Below, piece by piece: positions 1 through 5,826 of a DNA stretch of 9,063 nucleotides. Position numbers and translations under genes: made by a program. Source of the stretch: Deltaproteobacteria bacterium (GTDB lineage Bacteria; SAR324; NAC60-12). The DNA lies in the NCBI GenBank assembly GCA_002707655.1, contig PANO01000057.1:1-9063 (forward strand), read 5' to 3'. Positions within the stretch are counted from its first letter, which is position 1. Each line of letters begins with the position of its first letter. Under the pieces are notes generated by a model, which ran no database searches, was not told where the DNA came from, and worked only from the letters and a program-made list of their open reading frames with translations.

Positions 1-1620
1 ATGACCCGCGAGGAGTTGGTGCAGAACCTCGGCACCATCGCCAGTTCCGGAACCCTACGTTTTTTGCAAGAAGCCAAGGACCGCAACCAGTCTGCAGAAA
101 ATCTCATCGGCCAGTTCGGCGTCGGCTTCTACTCCGTCTTCATGGTTGCGCAGAAAGTCGAAGTCACCACCCGCTCTTGGCGTCCGGACGCACAGGGCTG
201 GCAGTGGATCTCCGAAGGCTCCGGAAGCTACACCCTTGCGCCCCAGGAAGTCCGCTCTCGTGGCACTAGGATTCTGTTGCACCTCAAGGAGGAAGCCAAG
301 GAGTTCTGCAAGGAGTACCAGATCGAAAGCATCGTCAAGAAATACTCTAACTATGTGCCCTTCCCCGTCAAGCTCAAGGACCGCACCCTGAATCAGGTGA
401 AGGCGCTTTGGACCCAGCCGAAGAGTGAGGTTGAGGACAAGGAATACGAGGAGTTTTACAAGCAGATCACGCACGATCACCAAACCCCGCTGCACCGACT
501 GCACTTCTCGATAGACGCACCCATCCAGTTCCACGCGCTGCTTTATGTTCCGGAGCAGGTGACCAACGAAGTGCGGTATGCCAAGGAGGGCTTGGGACTC
601 GCGCTTTACGCACAGAAGGTGATGATCGAATCGGGAAACACCAAACTGCTGCCGCCCTTCCTGCGCTTTGTGCGCGGGGTGGTGGATTCTGAGGACTTGC
701 CCCTCAACGTCTCCCGCGAGAGTGTTCGGCAAAACGCCCTGCTGGAGCGCATCAAGAAAACGCTCACCTCGCGGTTGCTCAAAGACTTGGGTTCGGTGGC
801 AGAAAACAATGCGGACCTCTACGAGAAATTCTGGAAACAGTTTGGGATTTTCCTCAAGGAAGGCGCGGCTACGGATGTCTCAAACCGTGAAAAACTGGCG
901 GACCTGCTGCGGTTCAACTCCACCCTGCTGGAGGACGCAGAGCCGAAAACGACCCTCAAGGATTACGTCTCCCGGATGCGTGAGGAGCAGCAGGAAATTT
1001 TCTACGCCGTCGGCAGCACACGGGAATCCTTGCAACTGCATCCCAATCTGGAGTACTTCCGTAAACAGGGCTACGAGGTGCTGTTCCTCTTTGATCAGTT
1101 CGACGACTACCTGATGTCGGAACTCAAGGAGTATTCCGGGAAGCCGTTCAAGAGCATTTCGCAGGCCGAAGTCGCAGGGTTGGACGCGACAGAAACCGAG
1201 GGTGAGAAGCTCTCCAAGGAAGAAGCGCAGGATGTGCTGGGCTTGTTTGAAACTCGACTCAAGGACCGCGTGGAGAAAGTCGTCGAATCCAAGCGGCTGG
1301 TGGACAGCCCCTGCTCCTTGGTGGATGGACGGGACGGAACGAGTGTGCAGATGGAGCGCATGATGCGCATGATGGATCAGGAATTTCAGGCTTCCAAGCG
1401 CACTCTGGAAATCAACCTCCGGCATCCGCTGATCAAGAACCTGTCTGCGCTGGTGCAGAAAAGTAAGTCCGACCCCTTTTTGGAGGATGCGGTGGAGCAG
1501 CTTTATGCAAACGCGCTGCTGGTGGAAGGACTGCTGGAGAATCCGGTGGAGATGCTGCCGAGGGTGAACCGTTTCCTCGCGGATGCTGCGGCGCACCGTA
1601 TCGGCGCAGGTGCCGCTTAG
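1..1620 (+). CDS. htpG: Molecular chaperone HtpG (Hsp90 family), 5'-truncated by window edge
   Basis: This is cytosolic bacterial Hsp90, an ATP-driven dimeric chaperone that remodels client proteins. The first visible residues match the segment just after the conserved DxGxGM motif of the family, so the ATG at position 1 is an internal Met. Roughly 90-100 N-terminal residues, including the NASDA-type ATP-binding helix, lie upstream of the window. What can be seen: the glycine-rich ATP-lid motif LIGQFGVGFYS (residues ~35-45), the middle-domain signature RGVVDSEDLPLNVSRE (~225-240), and the C-terminal dimerisation region with a Met-rich stretch MERMMRMMDQEF (~451-462) followed by HPLIKNL. The 539 visible residues plus the missing part give the usual ~630-residue length, and the frame is intact to the TAG stop. 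The last 4 nt overlap the end of a convergent minus-strand gene. Family identity is essentially certain. Confidence 0.97.
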   Translation: MTREELVQNLGTIASSGTLRFLQEAKDRNQSAENLIGQFGVGFYSVFMVAQKVEVTTRSWRPDAQGWQWISEGSGSYTLAPQEVRSRGTRILLHLKEEAKEFCKEYQIESIVKKYSNYVPFPVKLKDRTLNQVKALWTQPKSEVEDKEYEEFYKQITHDHQTPLHRLHFSIDAPIQFHALLYVPEQVTNEVRYAKEGLGLALYAQKVMIESGNTKLLPPFLRFVRGVVDSEDLPLNVSRESVRQNALLERIKKTLTSRLLKDLGSVAENNADLYEKFWKQFGIFLKEGAATDVSNREKLADLLRFNSTLLEDAEPKTTLKDYVSRMREEQQEIFYAVGSTRESLQLHPNLEYFRKQGYEVLFLFDQFDDYLMSELKEYSGKPFKSISQAEVAGLDATETEGEKLSKEEAQDVLGLFETRLKDRVEKVVESKRLVDSPCSLVDGRDGTSVQMERMMRMMDQEFQASKRTLEINLRHPLIKNLSALVQKSKSDPFLEDAVEQLYANALLVEGLLENPVEMLPRVNRFLADAAAHRIGAGAA

Positions 1621-2096
1621 TTCGGAAGCACGTTGCTGGCGAGTTCCTCTTCGTAGGAGATCACTTTGCGCTCGTACTGGTCGAGTGCGCTGTCCACCTT
1701 AGTGGAGTAGTCCTTGAGGGTCTCGAGTTGCTGAAGCAGGAGGTTGACGATTTCACGCTGCTGGGAATAAACGGTCGCCTGCCCTTCGGCGCGGCCCACC
1801 AAAGTGTCGCACTCGCTGGTGATCGTCTCCAGATCGCGTCGCAATTGATACAGCCCAAAGCTGTCGAGTAGCGCGGCGGGATTGTGAGTGAGGTGATCCA
1901 CCCACTCTTCCTCAGACTCGGTGCGGTCGATCTTCTTGAGGTGGGAGGAGATGTCCTCAAGCAGGGTTTCATAACGATAGACGAGGCTTTTGCAGTCTTG
2001 ACGGTACGAGCGCAACTCCGCGTTCAGGGGCATCACAGCAGCACGAACCAGTTGCCACAAGTGGCGAAGCCTCAAGGTGTTTGTTTCAGAATCCAT
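1617..2096 (-). CDS. Hypothetical small alpha-helical/coiled-coil protein
   Basis: A 159-residue ORF on the minus strand fills the gap between htpG and yicC. I do not recognise the family. The sequence is acidic and rich in Leu, Glu, Gln and Arg. There is no signal peptide or clear membrane segment, and heptad-like Leu/Ile spacing in residues ~30-60 and ~85-155 suggests a soluble coiled-coil bundle. The ATG at 2096 is the longest start; no strong Shine-Dalgarno sequence precedes it, and an internal Met at residue 22 is an alternative. Its TAA stop lies inside the last codons of htpG (4-nt convergent overlap), and its 5' end is divergent from yicC across only 62 nt, so the two may share a regulatory region. 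It is supported by length, position and protein-like composition rather than by homology. No function is proposed. Confidence 0.68.
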   Translation of the reverse strand: MDSETNTLRLRHLWQLVRAAVMPLNAELRSYRQDCKSLVYRYETLLEDISSHLKKIDRTESEEEWVDHLTHNPAALLDSFGLYQLRRDLETITSECDTLVGRAEGQATVYSQQREIVNLLLQQLETLKDYSTKVDSALDQYERKVISYEEELASNVLPN

Positions 2097-2158
2097 GTGT
2101 TAACGGTCAAAATCCAGGCACCAAATCAATACTCACACCCTAGTGCGCCTCCGGGCAG

Positions 2159-3079
2159 ATGTCAATGAGTGAAACGAAAACTTCAACAGCCGCGATTCCG
2201 GAAACCCCGGTGTCCATGACAGGCTTCGGAAACGGGGTTGCCGAACAAGGCGAACAGCGCATCAGCGTAGAACTCCGCTCGGTCAACCAGCGTTTCCTGG
2301 AAGCGAAGTTCCGACTGCCCAACGGCTATCAAACGCTTGAACCGGGACTGAAAGAACGAGTCCAACGCTACTGCCGACGGGGAAAGTTGGACATCACCAT
2401 CAAGCTGGAGGAACTGAGGTCCACAGGCTCCGGACACAAGCTCAACCCCACAAGCGCGACACAATACGGAGTGCTGTTTGACGAATTTGAACAGGCCTCC
2501 GGACGCAAGGTGGAGGTCAGCGCGAGAGATTTGCTGGCACTGCCGGGATTGCTGGTTGAAGGCGCGGCAGAGGCCGACGAGGAGTGGATTCCGGAGGGGA
2601 TCGCGACAGCCTTGGAGCAGGCACTGGAGGGACTCCAGGAAATGCGGATTCGTGAAGGTAGTGCGTTGGTCGCCGATATTCTCGGACGGCTGGACAACTG
2701 CGAAAATCACCTTGTGCAAGTCGAGCAAGACGCCCGCAAACTGCCCGGACACTTCCAGCAGAAACTCCGGGACAATTTGGCGCAGCTTGCCCAAGGGGTG
2801 GAGATTTCGGAAGAACGGGTGCATCAGGAAATCGCGCTGATGGCCGAGCGGCTGGACATGAGCGAGGAGTTTGTGCGTTTCCGCACCCACTTGGACCACA
2901 TGCGCGGGATGCTGCAAACTCCGGGCAGTGGGCGCAAGCTCGACTTCCTCACTCAGGAACTCAACCGCGAGATCAACACCATCGCTTCCAAGTGTGGACA
3001 TGCGGGCATCAGCCATGCGGCGGTCGAGGTCAAGGGCGAGTTGGAGCGCATCCGAGAACAGATTCAGAACTTGGAGTGA
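2159..3079 (+). CDS. yicC: YicC/YloC family endoribonuclease
   Basis: This is a YicC-family protein; E. coli YicC is a hexameric, metal-dependent endoribonuclease linked to stationary-phase survival and RNA decay. The N-terminal YicC domain begins at SMTGFGNG (residues 19-26) and includes SVELRSVNQRFLEAKFRLP (36-54) and the RRGKLDI motif (73-79). The C-terminal DUF1732 domain (~220-306) carries the family hallmarks AERLDMSEEFVRFRTHL, GRKLDFLTQELNREINTIASK and GELERIREQIQNLE. The length of 306 is close to the usual ~290. The extra ~18 residues ahead of the core are unusual: most members start at or just before MTGFG. In-frame ATGs occur at 2159, 2165 and 2216 and none has a strong Shine-Dalgarno sequence, so the true start is uncertain and 2216 would give the canonical N-terminus. 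It heads a compact operon with the next two genes. Confidence 0.95.
   Translation: MSMSETKTSTAAIPETPVSMTGFGNGVAEQGEQRISVELRSVNQRFLEAKFRLPNGYQTLEPGLKERVQRYCRRGKLDITIKLEELRSTGSGHKLNPTSATQYGVLFDEFEQASGRKVEVSARDLLALPGLLVEGAAEADEEWIPEGIATALEQALEGLQEMRIREGSALVADILGRLDNCENHLVQVEQDARKLPGHFQQKLRDNLAQLAQGVEISEERVHQEIALMAERLDMSEEFVRFRTHLDHMRGMLQTPGSGRKLDFLTQELNREINTIASKCGHAGISHAAVEVKGELERIREQIQNLE
3073..3076 (+). promoter_or_regulatory. Shine-Dalgarno GGAG deciding the GTG start of the kinase gene
   Basis: GGAG lies within the last codons of yicC, 7 nt before the GTG at 3084. The open frame extends upstream to 2871, but that stretch overlaps the conserved yicC C-terminus, and the P-loop kinase fold would begin right after the GTG. 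The site therefore supports GTG as the start and implies translational coupling to yicC. Confidence 0.6.
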
Positions 3080-3083
3080 CACG

Positions 3084-3635
3084 GTGAAGCTCACACTGGC
3101 AGGAGTGCCCGGTTCCGGAAAATCCGTGCTGCGCAAGCAGTTGGCGGAACACTACGGTCTGGAGGTCAAGGCCGTGGGAGATTTCATGCGGGAAATCGCC
3201 GGACGGCACGGCTACACGGACATCACAAAGTTTTTGGTGGAGTACGTCACGCACCATCCGGAGGTCGATCATCAGGTGGACGAGGAACAACAACGCTTCG
3301 GTGCCACTCACGACAATTTCGTGTTGGATTCCCACATCGGTTTCCACTTTGTTCCAGATTCCCTGAAAATCCGGCTCGCCTGTGATTTGGAGGAATCGGC
3401 CCGCCGAGTTTTGGGTGCAGGCCGCACCACCGAAGTGGCCAAGGATTTGACACAGGCCATGCAGGCCAATAAAGAACGCGAGGACGCCATGCGCCAAAAC
3501 TTCCTCAAACTCTACCAAGTGGACATCCACGACAATCGGCAGTTCGATCTTGTAGTGGACACGACCCCGCTTTCGCTGGAGCAAGTGCAGGAAAAAGTGT
3601 GCGGTTTCATAGACCAGCAACAGAAAGAGTCATGA
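3084..3635 (+). CDS. cmk: Cytidylate kinase-like P-loop NMP kinase (archaeal-type CMP kinase family)
   Basis: The predicted 183-residue cytosolic kinase, starting at GTG, would transfer phosphate from ATP to a nucleoside monophosphate, most likely CMP/dCMP. The Walker A loop is GVPGSGKS (residues 7-14). Next come VGDFMREIAGRHG (31-43), matching the family's GdiFRelA motif, HPEVDHQVDEEQQ (58-70), the Walker B-like strand NFVLDSHIGF (78-87), and the lid and C-terminal motif with KEREDAMRQNFLKLYQVDIHD (130-150) and FDLVVDTTPLS (154-164). These match the short archaeal-type CMP kinase family rather than the longer bacterial Cmk. One oddity is that family members usually have EGRLAG where this protein has DSHIGF, so the Arg thought to contact the nucleotide base or phosphate is missing and substrate preference may differ. 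It sits 4 nt after yicC and its TGA overlaps the ATG of the next gene, so it is clearly operonic. It occupies the position where gmk is often found. Confidence 0.8.
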   Translation: MKLTLAGVPGSGKSVLRKQLAEHYGLEVKAVGDFMREIAGRHGYTDITKFLVEYVTHHPEVDHQVDEEQQRFGATHDNFVLDSHIGFHFVPDSLKIRLACDLEESARRVLGAGRTTEVAKDLTQAMQANKEREDAMRQNFLKLYQVDIHDNRQFDLVVDTTPLSLEQVQEKVCGFIDQQQKES

Positions 3636-4603
3636 GCCGTCGTTCACTGCTTACCCAACTTGCAGGTTTGCTGTTTGCTTGCTTTGCGATTTCCGGATGC
3701 TACTTCAACATTGAAGTGCCCACCCCCGGAGAGGAGCCGCTGGTGGAGTATGTGCTGGGCGGTTCCGGGAACGCGAAGGTGCTGATTCTCGAACTCAACG
3801 GCATCTTCAGCCCAGACCTGCCCCGCAGGCTGAGCGGAGGATCGGGCGTGAGTGTTGCCGAAATCCGTGCGCAGTTAGCAAAGGCGCAGCAAGACCCGCA
3901 CGTTCGTGCTGTGGTGCTGCACATCAACAGCCCCGGCGGTGAAGTCACCACTGCCGATGTGGCGTACAACACCCTGAAAAACTTTCGGAATTCGACCGGG
4001 CGACCGCTGGTCGCCAGCATTGGAGCAGTCGGGGCTTCGGGAGGATACTACGCCGCCTTGGCCGCTGATCGCATCTACGCCAATCCGACCGCCGTCGTCG
4101 GCAGCATTGGCGTGGTGATGATGCGCTTCAACGCAAGGGGGCTGCTGGAAAAGGTGGGCGTGTCCGCCGAGATTTTGGCGTCCAACCCACTCAAAGGGGA
4201 ATTGAGTTCGCCGCTGGCCGAGTCGACTGCTTCCGGCAACAAAGTGCTGCAAGCCATCTTGGACGATCATTACTCACGCTTCGTCGGGCTCGTCCGGGAC
4301 CGCCGCCGCTTGTCCAAGGAGCAAGCCTTGGAAATCTCCGATGGCCGGGTGCTGAGCGCTCCGGACGCCAAGGAACACGACTTGATTGATGAGGTGGGCT
4401 ATTTGGAAGACGCCCTTGCGGAGGCTGTGACGCGAGCGGGCTTGCAGCAGGCGACCTATGTGGCTTACCAGCGCAAGGGGCGCTTCAGCAATCCACTGCT
4501 CGCGCAGGCAGGTGTGACCACGCAAGTCAACCTCCTGCACGTCGATGCCCGGGGCTGGGGCCTGTGGCTCACTCCGGGATTCCACTACCTTTGGATGCCC
4601 TAA
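3632..4603 (+). CDS. sppA: S49-family signal peptide peptidase SppA, predicted lipoprotein
   Basis: A 323-residue serine protease of family S49 (short SppA type), which degrades cleaved signal peptides and other membrane-associated peptides at the periplasmic face. The ATG at 3632 overlaps the kinase stop (ATGA) and gives a clean type II signal peptide: basic MSRRS, a hydrophobic segment at residues 6-20, and the lipobox ISGC with Cys23 as the lipidation site. The peptidase core carries HINSPGGEV (98-105), the nucleophile motif VGASGGYYAALAADRI (Ser136) and VVGSIGVV (155-162). The likely general-base Lys188 lies in NPLKGELSSP. The 52-residue Ser-Lys spacing equals that of Bacillus SppA (Ser147/Lys199), supporting a working Ser-Lys dyad. 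There is no second membrane segment. The lipid anchor in place of the usual N-terminal transmembrane helix is notable and suggests outer- or inner-membrane lipoprotein sorting. Confidence 0.92.
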   Translation: MSRRSLLTQLAGLLFACFAISGCYFNIEVPTPGEEPLVEYVLGGSGNAKVLILELNGIFSPDLPRRLSGGSGVSVAEIRAQLAKAQQDPHVRAVVLHINSPGGEVTTADVAYNTLKNFRNSTGRPLVASIGAVGASGGYYAALAADRIYANPTAVVGSIGVVMMRFNARGLLEKVGVSAEILASNPLKGELSSPLAESTASGNKVLQAILDDHYSRFVGLVRDRRRLSKEQALEISDGRVLSAPDAKEHDLIDEVGYLEDALAEAVTRAGLQQATYVAYQRKGRFSNPLLAQAGVTTQVNLLHVDARGWGLWLTPGFHYLWMP

Positions 4604-4620
4604 CCCCGTCCTTTCATTGT

Positions 4621-4697
4621 GGGACTGTAGCTCAACTGGATAGAGCAGGTGACTTCTAATCATCAGGTTGTGGGTTCGACCCCCGCCAGTCCCGCCA
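4621..4697 (+). tRNA. tRNA-Arg (anticodon UCU), CCA encoded
   Basis: The full cloverleaf can be folded by eye. The acceptor stem GGGACTG pairs with CAGTCCC (4621-4627/4687-4693). The D stem is GCTC/GAGC (4630-4633/4643-4646). The anticodon stem GGTGA/TCATC (4648-4652/4660-4664) includes one G-U pair, with loop CTTCTAA and anticodon TCT at 4655-4657. The variable loop has 5 nt, and the T stem GTGGG/CCCGC encloses loop TTCGACC. Discriminator G4694 is followed by genomically encoded CCA (4695-4697). It reads AGA (and by wobble AGG) codons. It begins 17 nt after the SppA stop with no clear promoter of its own in that gap, so it may be processed from the upstream operon transcript. I see no direct repeat of its 3' end elsewhere in the window, so there is no sign of use as an integration site here. 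Confidence 0.96.
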
Positions 4698-4730
4698 TGA
4701 TTTTATGAGCAACATTTAGAAGTGACCCAC

Positions 4731-4758
4731 TTGACACCTCTTGTGCATTCCCTACACT
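4731..4758 (+). promoter_or_regulatory. Sigma70-type promoter candidate downstream of tRNA-Arg
   Basis: A perfect -35 hexamer TTGACA (4731-4736) is followed after 16 nt by TACACT (4753-4758, 4 of 6 matches to TATAAT). It lies in the intergenic region after the tRNA and points toward the short ORF and the RraA gene. The predicted transcript start near 4765 would coincide with the Shine-Dalgarno of the short ORF, leaving a very short 5' untranslated region. This is a prediction from sequence only. Confidence 0.5.
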
Positions 4759-4776
4759 GAACTGAAGGAGATTGAG

Positions 4777-4827
4777 ATGAGCAGGACTCACGTTCGACAC
4801 CTCCGCTACCACCCTGCACCTGCCTGA
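4777..4827 (+). CDS. Putative 16-codon leader peptide/small ORF, Arg/His-rich
   Basis: A short ORF starts with ATG at 4777 and ends with TGA at 4825-4827. It is preceded by a strong Shine-Dalgarno sequence AAGGAG (4765-4770) at ideal spacing (6 nt), one of the best ribosome-binding sites in the whole window. The predicted peptide MSRTHVRHLRYHPAPA holds three Arg, three His and no acidic residues. It ends 52 nt before the ATG of the RraA-family gene and lies just after a TTGACA-type promoter, the usual placement of a regulatory leader peptide. I could not find a convincing attenuator hairpin with a U-tract after it, so if it regulates, translation coupling or stalling is more likely than classic attenuation. 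It could also be chance or the remnant of a gene. Confidence 0.35.
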   Translation: MSRTHVRHLRYHPAPA

Positions 4828-4833
4828 GCGTTC

Positions 4834-4839
4834 TATACT
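4834..4839 (+). promoter_or_regulatory. Possible second -10 element (TATACT) before the RraA-family gene
   Basis: TATACT matches 5 of 6 positions of the -10 consensus and lies ~40 nt before the ATG at 4880, a good distance for a direct promoter of that gene. No recognisable -35 hexamer lies 16-18 nt upstream, so this is weak. Confidence 0.2.
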
Positions 4840-4879
4840 CGCATGACTGGAACAAACGGTTATTTCTCTTGGTTTGTCT

Positions 4880-5587
4880 ATGACCACTTCTGTTACTGCA
4901 CTTAAGAGTTCGTTGCTGGATCACCTCCGGCAGTTTGACACTCCCACAATTTGCAACGCACTGGAACTCGCGGCTCCGGAACGCCGCACCTTCGGTTTTA
5001 CCGCCGAGCCGTTTGTATGTGCTGACCCTGCACTGCCTCCGATCGTTGGCTATGCCCGCACCGCTACGATTCGTGCCACCAGCCCCATTGATCCAGCAAA
5101 AAAACGCGAAACCTCCCTACGCTACTACGAGTACGTCGCCAGTAATCCCGGACCCAACATCGCGGTCATTCAAGACCTTGACACCCGTCCCGGAACGGGT
5201 GCGCACTGGGGCGAGGTCAATTCCAACATCCACAAAGCGCTTGGCTTGCCCGGAGCCATCACCAACGGTTCGATCCGCGATCTTGACGTTCTCGCTCCCG
5301 GATTCCAGTTGTTCGGCGGCAAGGTTTCGCCCAGCCACGTTTATGTACGGGTGGAGGAGATTGGCATTGACGTTGAGATTTTCGGCATGTCCGTCAAGCA
5401 TGGCGATCTGATTCATGCCGACCGACACGGAGCCGTGGTGATTCCACGGGAGGTCGCCCCCAAGCTTCCGGAGTGCATTGACCTCTGTATCCGCCGCGAG
5501 GTCGTCATCCTTGACGCCTGCAAGCGACCCGATTTCAGCATTGATGTCCTCAAGCAGGCGCTTGGAGATTCGAAAGAAATTCACTGA
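4880..5587 (+). CDS. RraA-like / HMG aldolase family protein
   Basis: A 235-residue cytosolic protein of the RraA-like fold. The family includes class II 4-hydroxy-4-methyl-2-oxoglutarate/4-carboxy-4-hydroxy-2-oxoadipate aldolases, which also decarboxylate oxaloacetate, and the RNase E inhibitor RraA. The N-terminal FDTPTICNALE (19-29) matches the family's start helix. Next come GYARTATI (57-64), HWGEVNS (109-115), the metal and substrate site region LPGAITNGSIRDLD (123-136) with Arg133-Asp134, the FGGKVSP segment (145-151), and GDLIHADRHGAVVIP (175-189). Retention of the RD pair and the GE motif favours an enzyme over a pure RNase E regulator, but the substrate cannot be told. The ATG at 4880 is preferred; a TTG two codons upstream (4874) is possible, and neither has a clear Shine-Dalgarno sequence. 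The gene appears monocistronic, behind the tRNA, with a short leader ORF upstream. Confidence 0.88.
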   Translation: MTTSVTALKSSLLDHLRQFDTPTICNALELAAPERRTFGFTAEPFVCADPALPPIVGYARTATIRATSPIDPAKKRETSLRYYEYVASNPGPNIAVIQDLDTRPGTGAHWGEVNSNIHKALGLPGAITNGSIRDLDVLAPGFQLFGGKVSPSHVYVRVEEIGIDVEIFGMSVKHGDLIHADRHGAVVIPREVAPKLPECIDLCIRREVVILDACKRPDFSIDVLKQALGDSKEIH

Positions 5588-5615
5588 CCGCTTAATCCGA
5601 ATTTTTGTTCCTCCA

Positions 5616-5654
5616 ACCAATGCCTTTGATCGGGTTTGCAAAGCTTGCGCTGGT
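5616..5654 (+). other. Imperfect hairpin after the RraA-family gene
   Basis: ACCA (5616-5619) can pair with TGGT (5651-5654), and CTTTG (5624-5628) with CAAAG (5639-5643), with a GC/GC step between them and small internal loops. No T-tract follows, so it is not a standard intrinsic terminator. It may stabilise the 3' end of the upstream transcript or be chance. Confidence 0.18.
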
Positions 5655-5670
5655 GCTCTTACAAAACAAA

Positions 5671-5699
5671 TTGGTAGTGGCTTATGATTATAGTAAAAT
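5671..5699 (+). promoter_or_regulatory. Promoter candidate in AT-rich region before the barrel/FecR module
   Basis: The 239 nt between the RraA-family stop and the preferred GTG at 5827 become clearly AT-rich from ~5655 to ~5770, unlike the surrounding GC-rich DNA. The best sigma70-type match is TTGGTA (5671-5676), a 17-nt spacer, and TAAAAT (5694-5699, 5 of 6). An overlapping TATGAT (5683-5688) is a second -10 possibility with a poorer -35. I see no gene in this region. It probably carries the promoter of the two envelope genes that follow. Confidence 0.42.
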
Positions 5700-5826
5700 C
5701 CATTAAAAATCGGACACTATGACCCAGTGGTAACATCTAATAAATATTTTTGAATATCAATGAATTAGCTGTTTGTATCCCAGTCCAAGATGTGTCCTAG
5801 AACCAGTAGCTTTGACTATAAGTGCT

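Noticed and set aside
55..1596. Minus-strand ORFs of 225 and 238 residues opposite htpG
   Set aside because: Shadow frames of a highly conserved gene.
1884..2168. 94-residue plus-strand ORF between htpG and yicC
   Set aside because: It overlaps the minus-strand coiled-coil ORF, is shorter, runs past the yicC start and has unstructured, Pro-rich composition at its end.
2871..3083. Upstream extension of the kinase frame to an ATG at 2871
   Set aside because: It would overlap the conserved C-terminus of YicC by ~210 nt, and its Arg/Ser-rich composition is that of an out-of-frame translation; GTG 3084 has a Shine-Dalgarno sequence and begins the P-loop domain.
2183..3136. 317-residue minus-strand ORF opposite yicC
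   Set aside because: It lies wholly opposite a strongly conserved YicC gene and the kinase start; it shows no recognisable domain and is an open shadow frame of GC-rich coding DNA.
3599..3631. Upstream extension of SppA by 11 codons
   Set aside because: It would move the basic region and lipobox away from the N-terminus; ATG 3632 with the ATGA overlap gives a clean lipoprotein signal.
4591..4619. TTGGAT ... TCATTG as a promoter for the tRNA
   Set aside because: The -10 match is poor and the element abuts the tRNA 5' end, leaving no room for a transcript start.
4621..4697. tRNA-Arg as an integration (att) site
   Set aside because: No repeat of the tRNA 3' end and no integrase or phage-like gene is visible in the window.
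4852..4875. ACAAAC/GTTTGT hairpin just before the RraA-family start
   Set aside because: Only a 6-bp A/T-rich stem with a 12-nt or longer loop and no extension; too weak to call a regulatory structure.
4663..4924. Minus-strand ORFs of 73-74 residues across the tRNA and its downstream spacer
   Set aside because: They overlap a certain tRNA gene and a plus-strand promoter-like region, and have no protein-like features.
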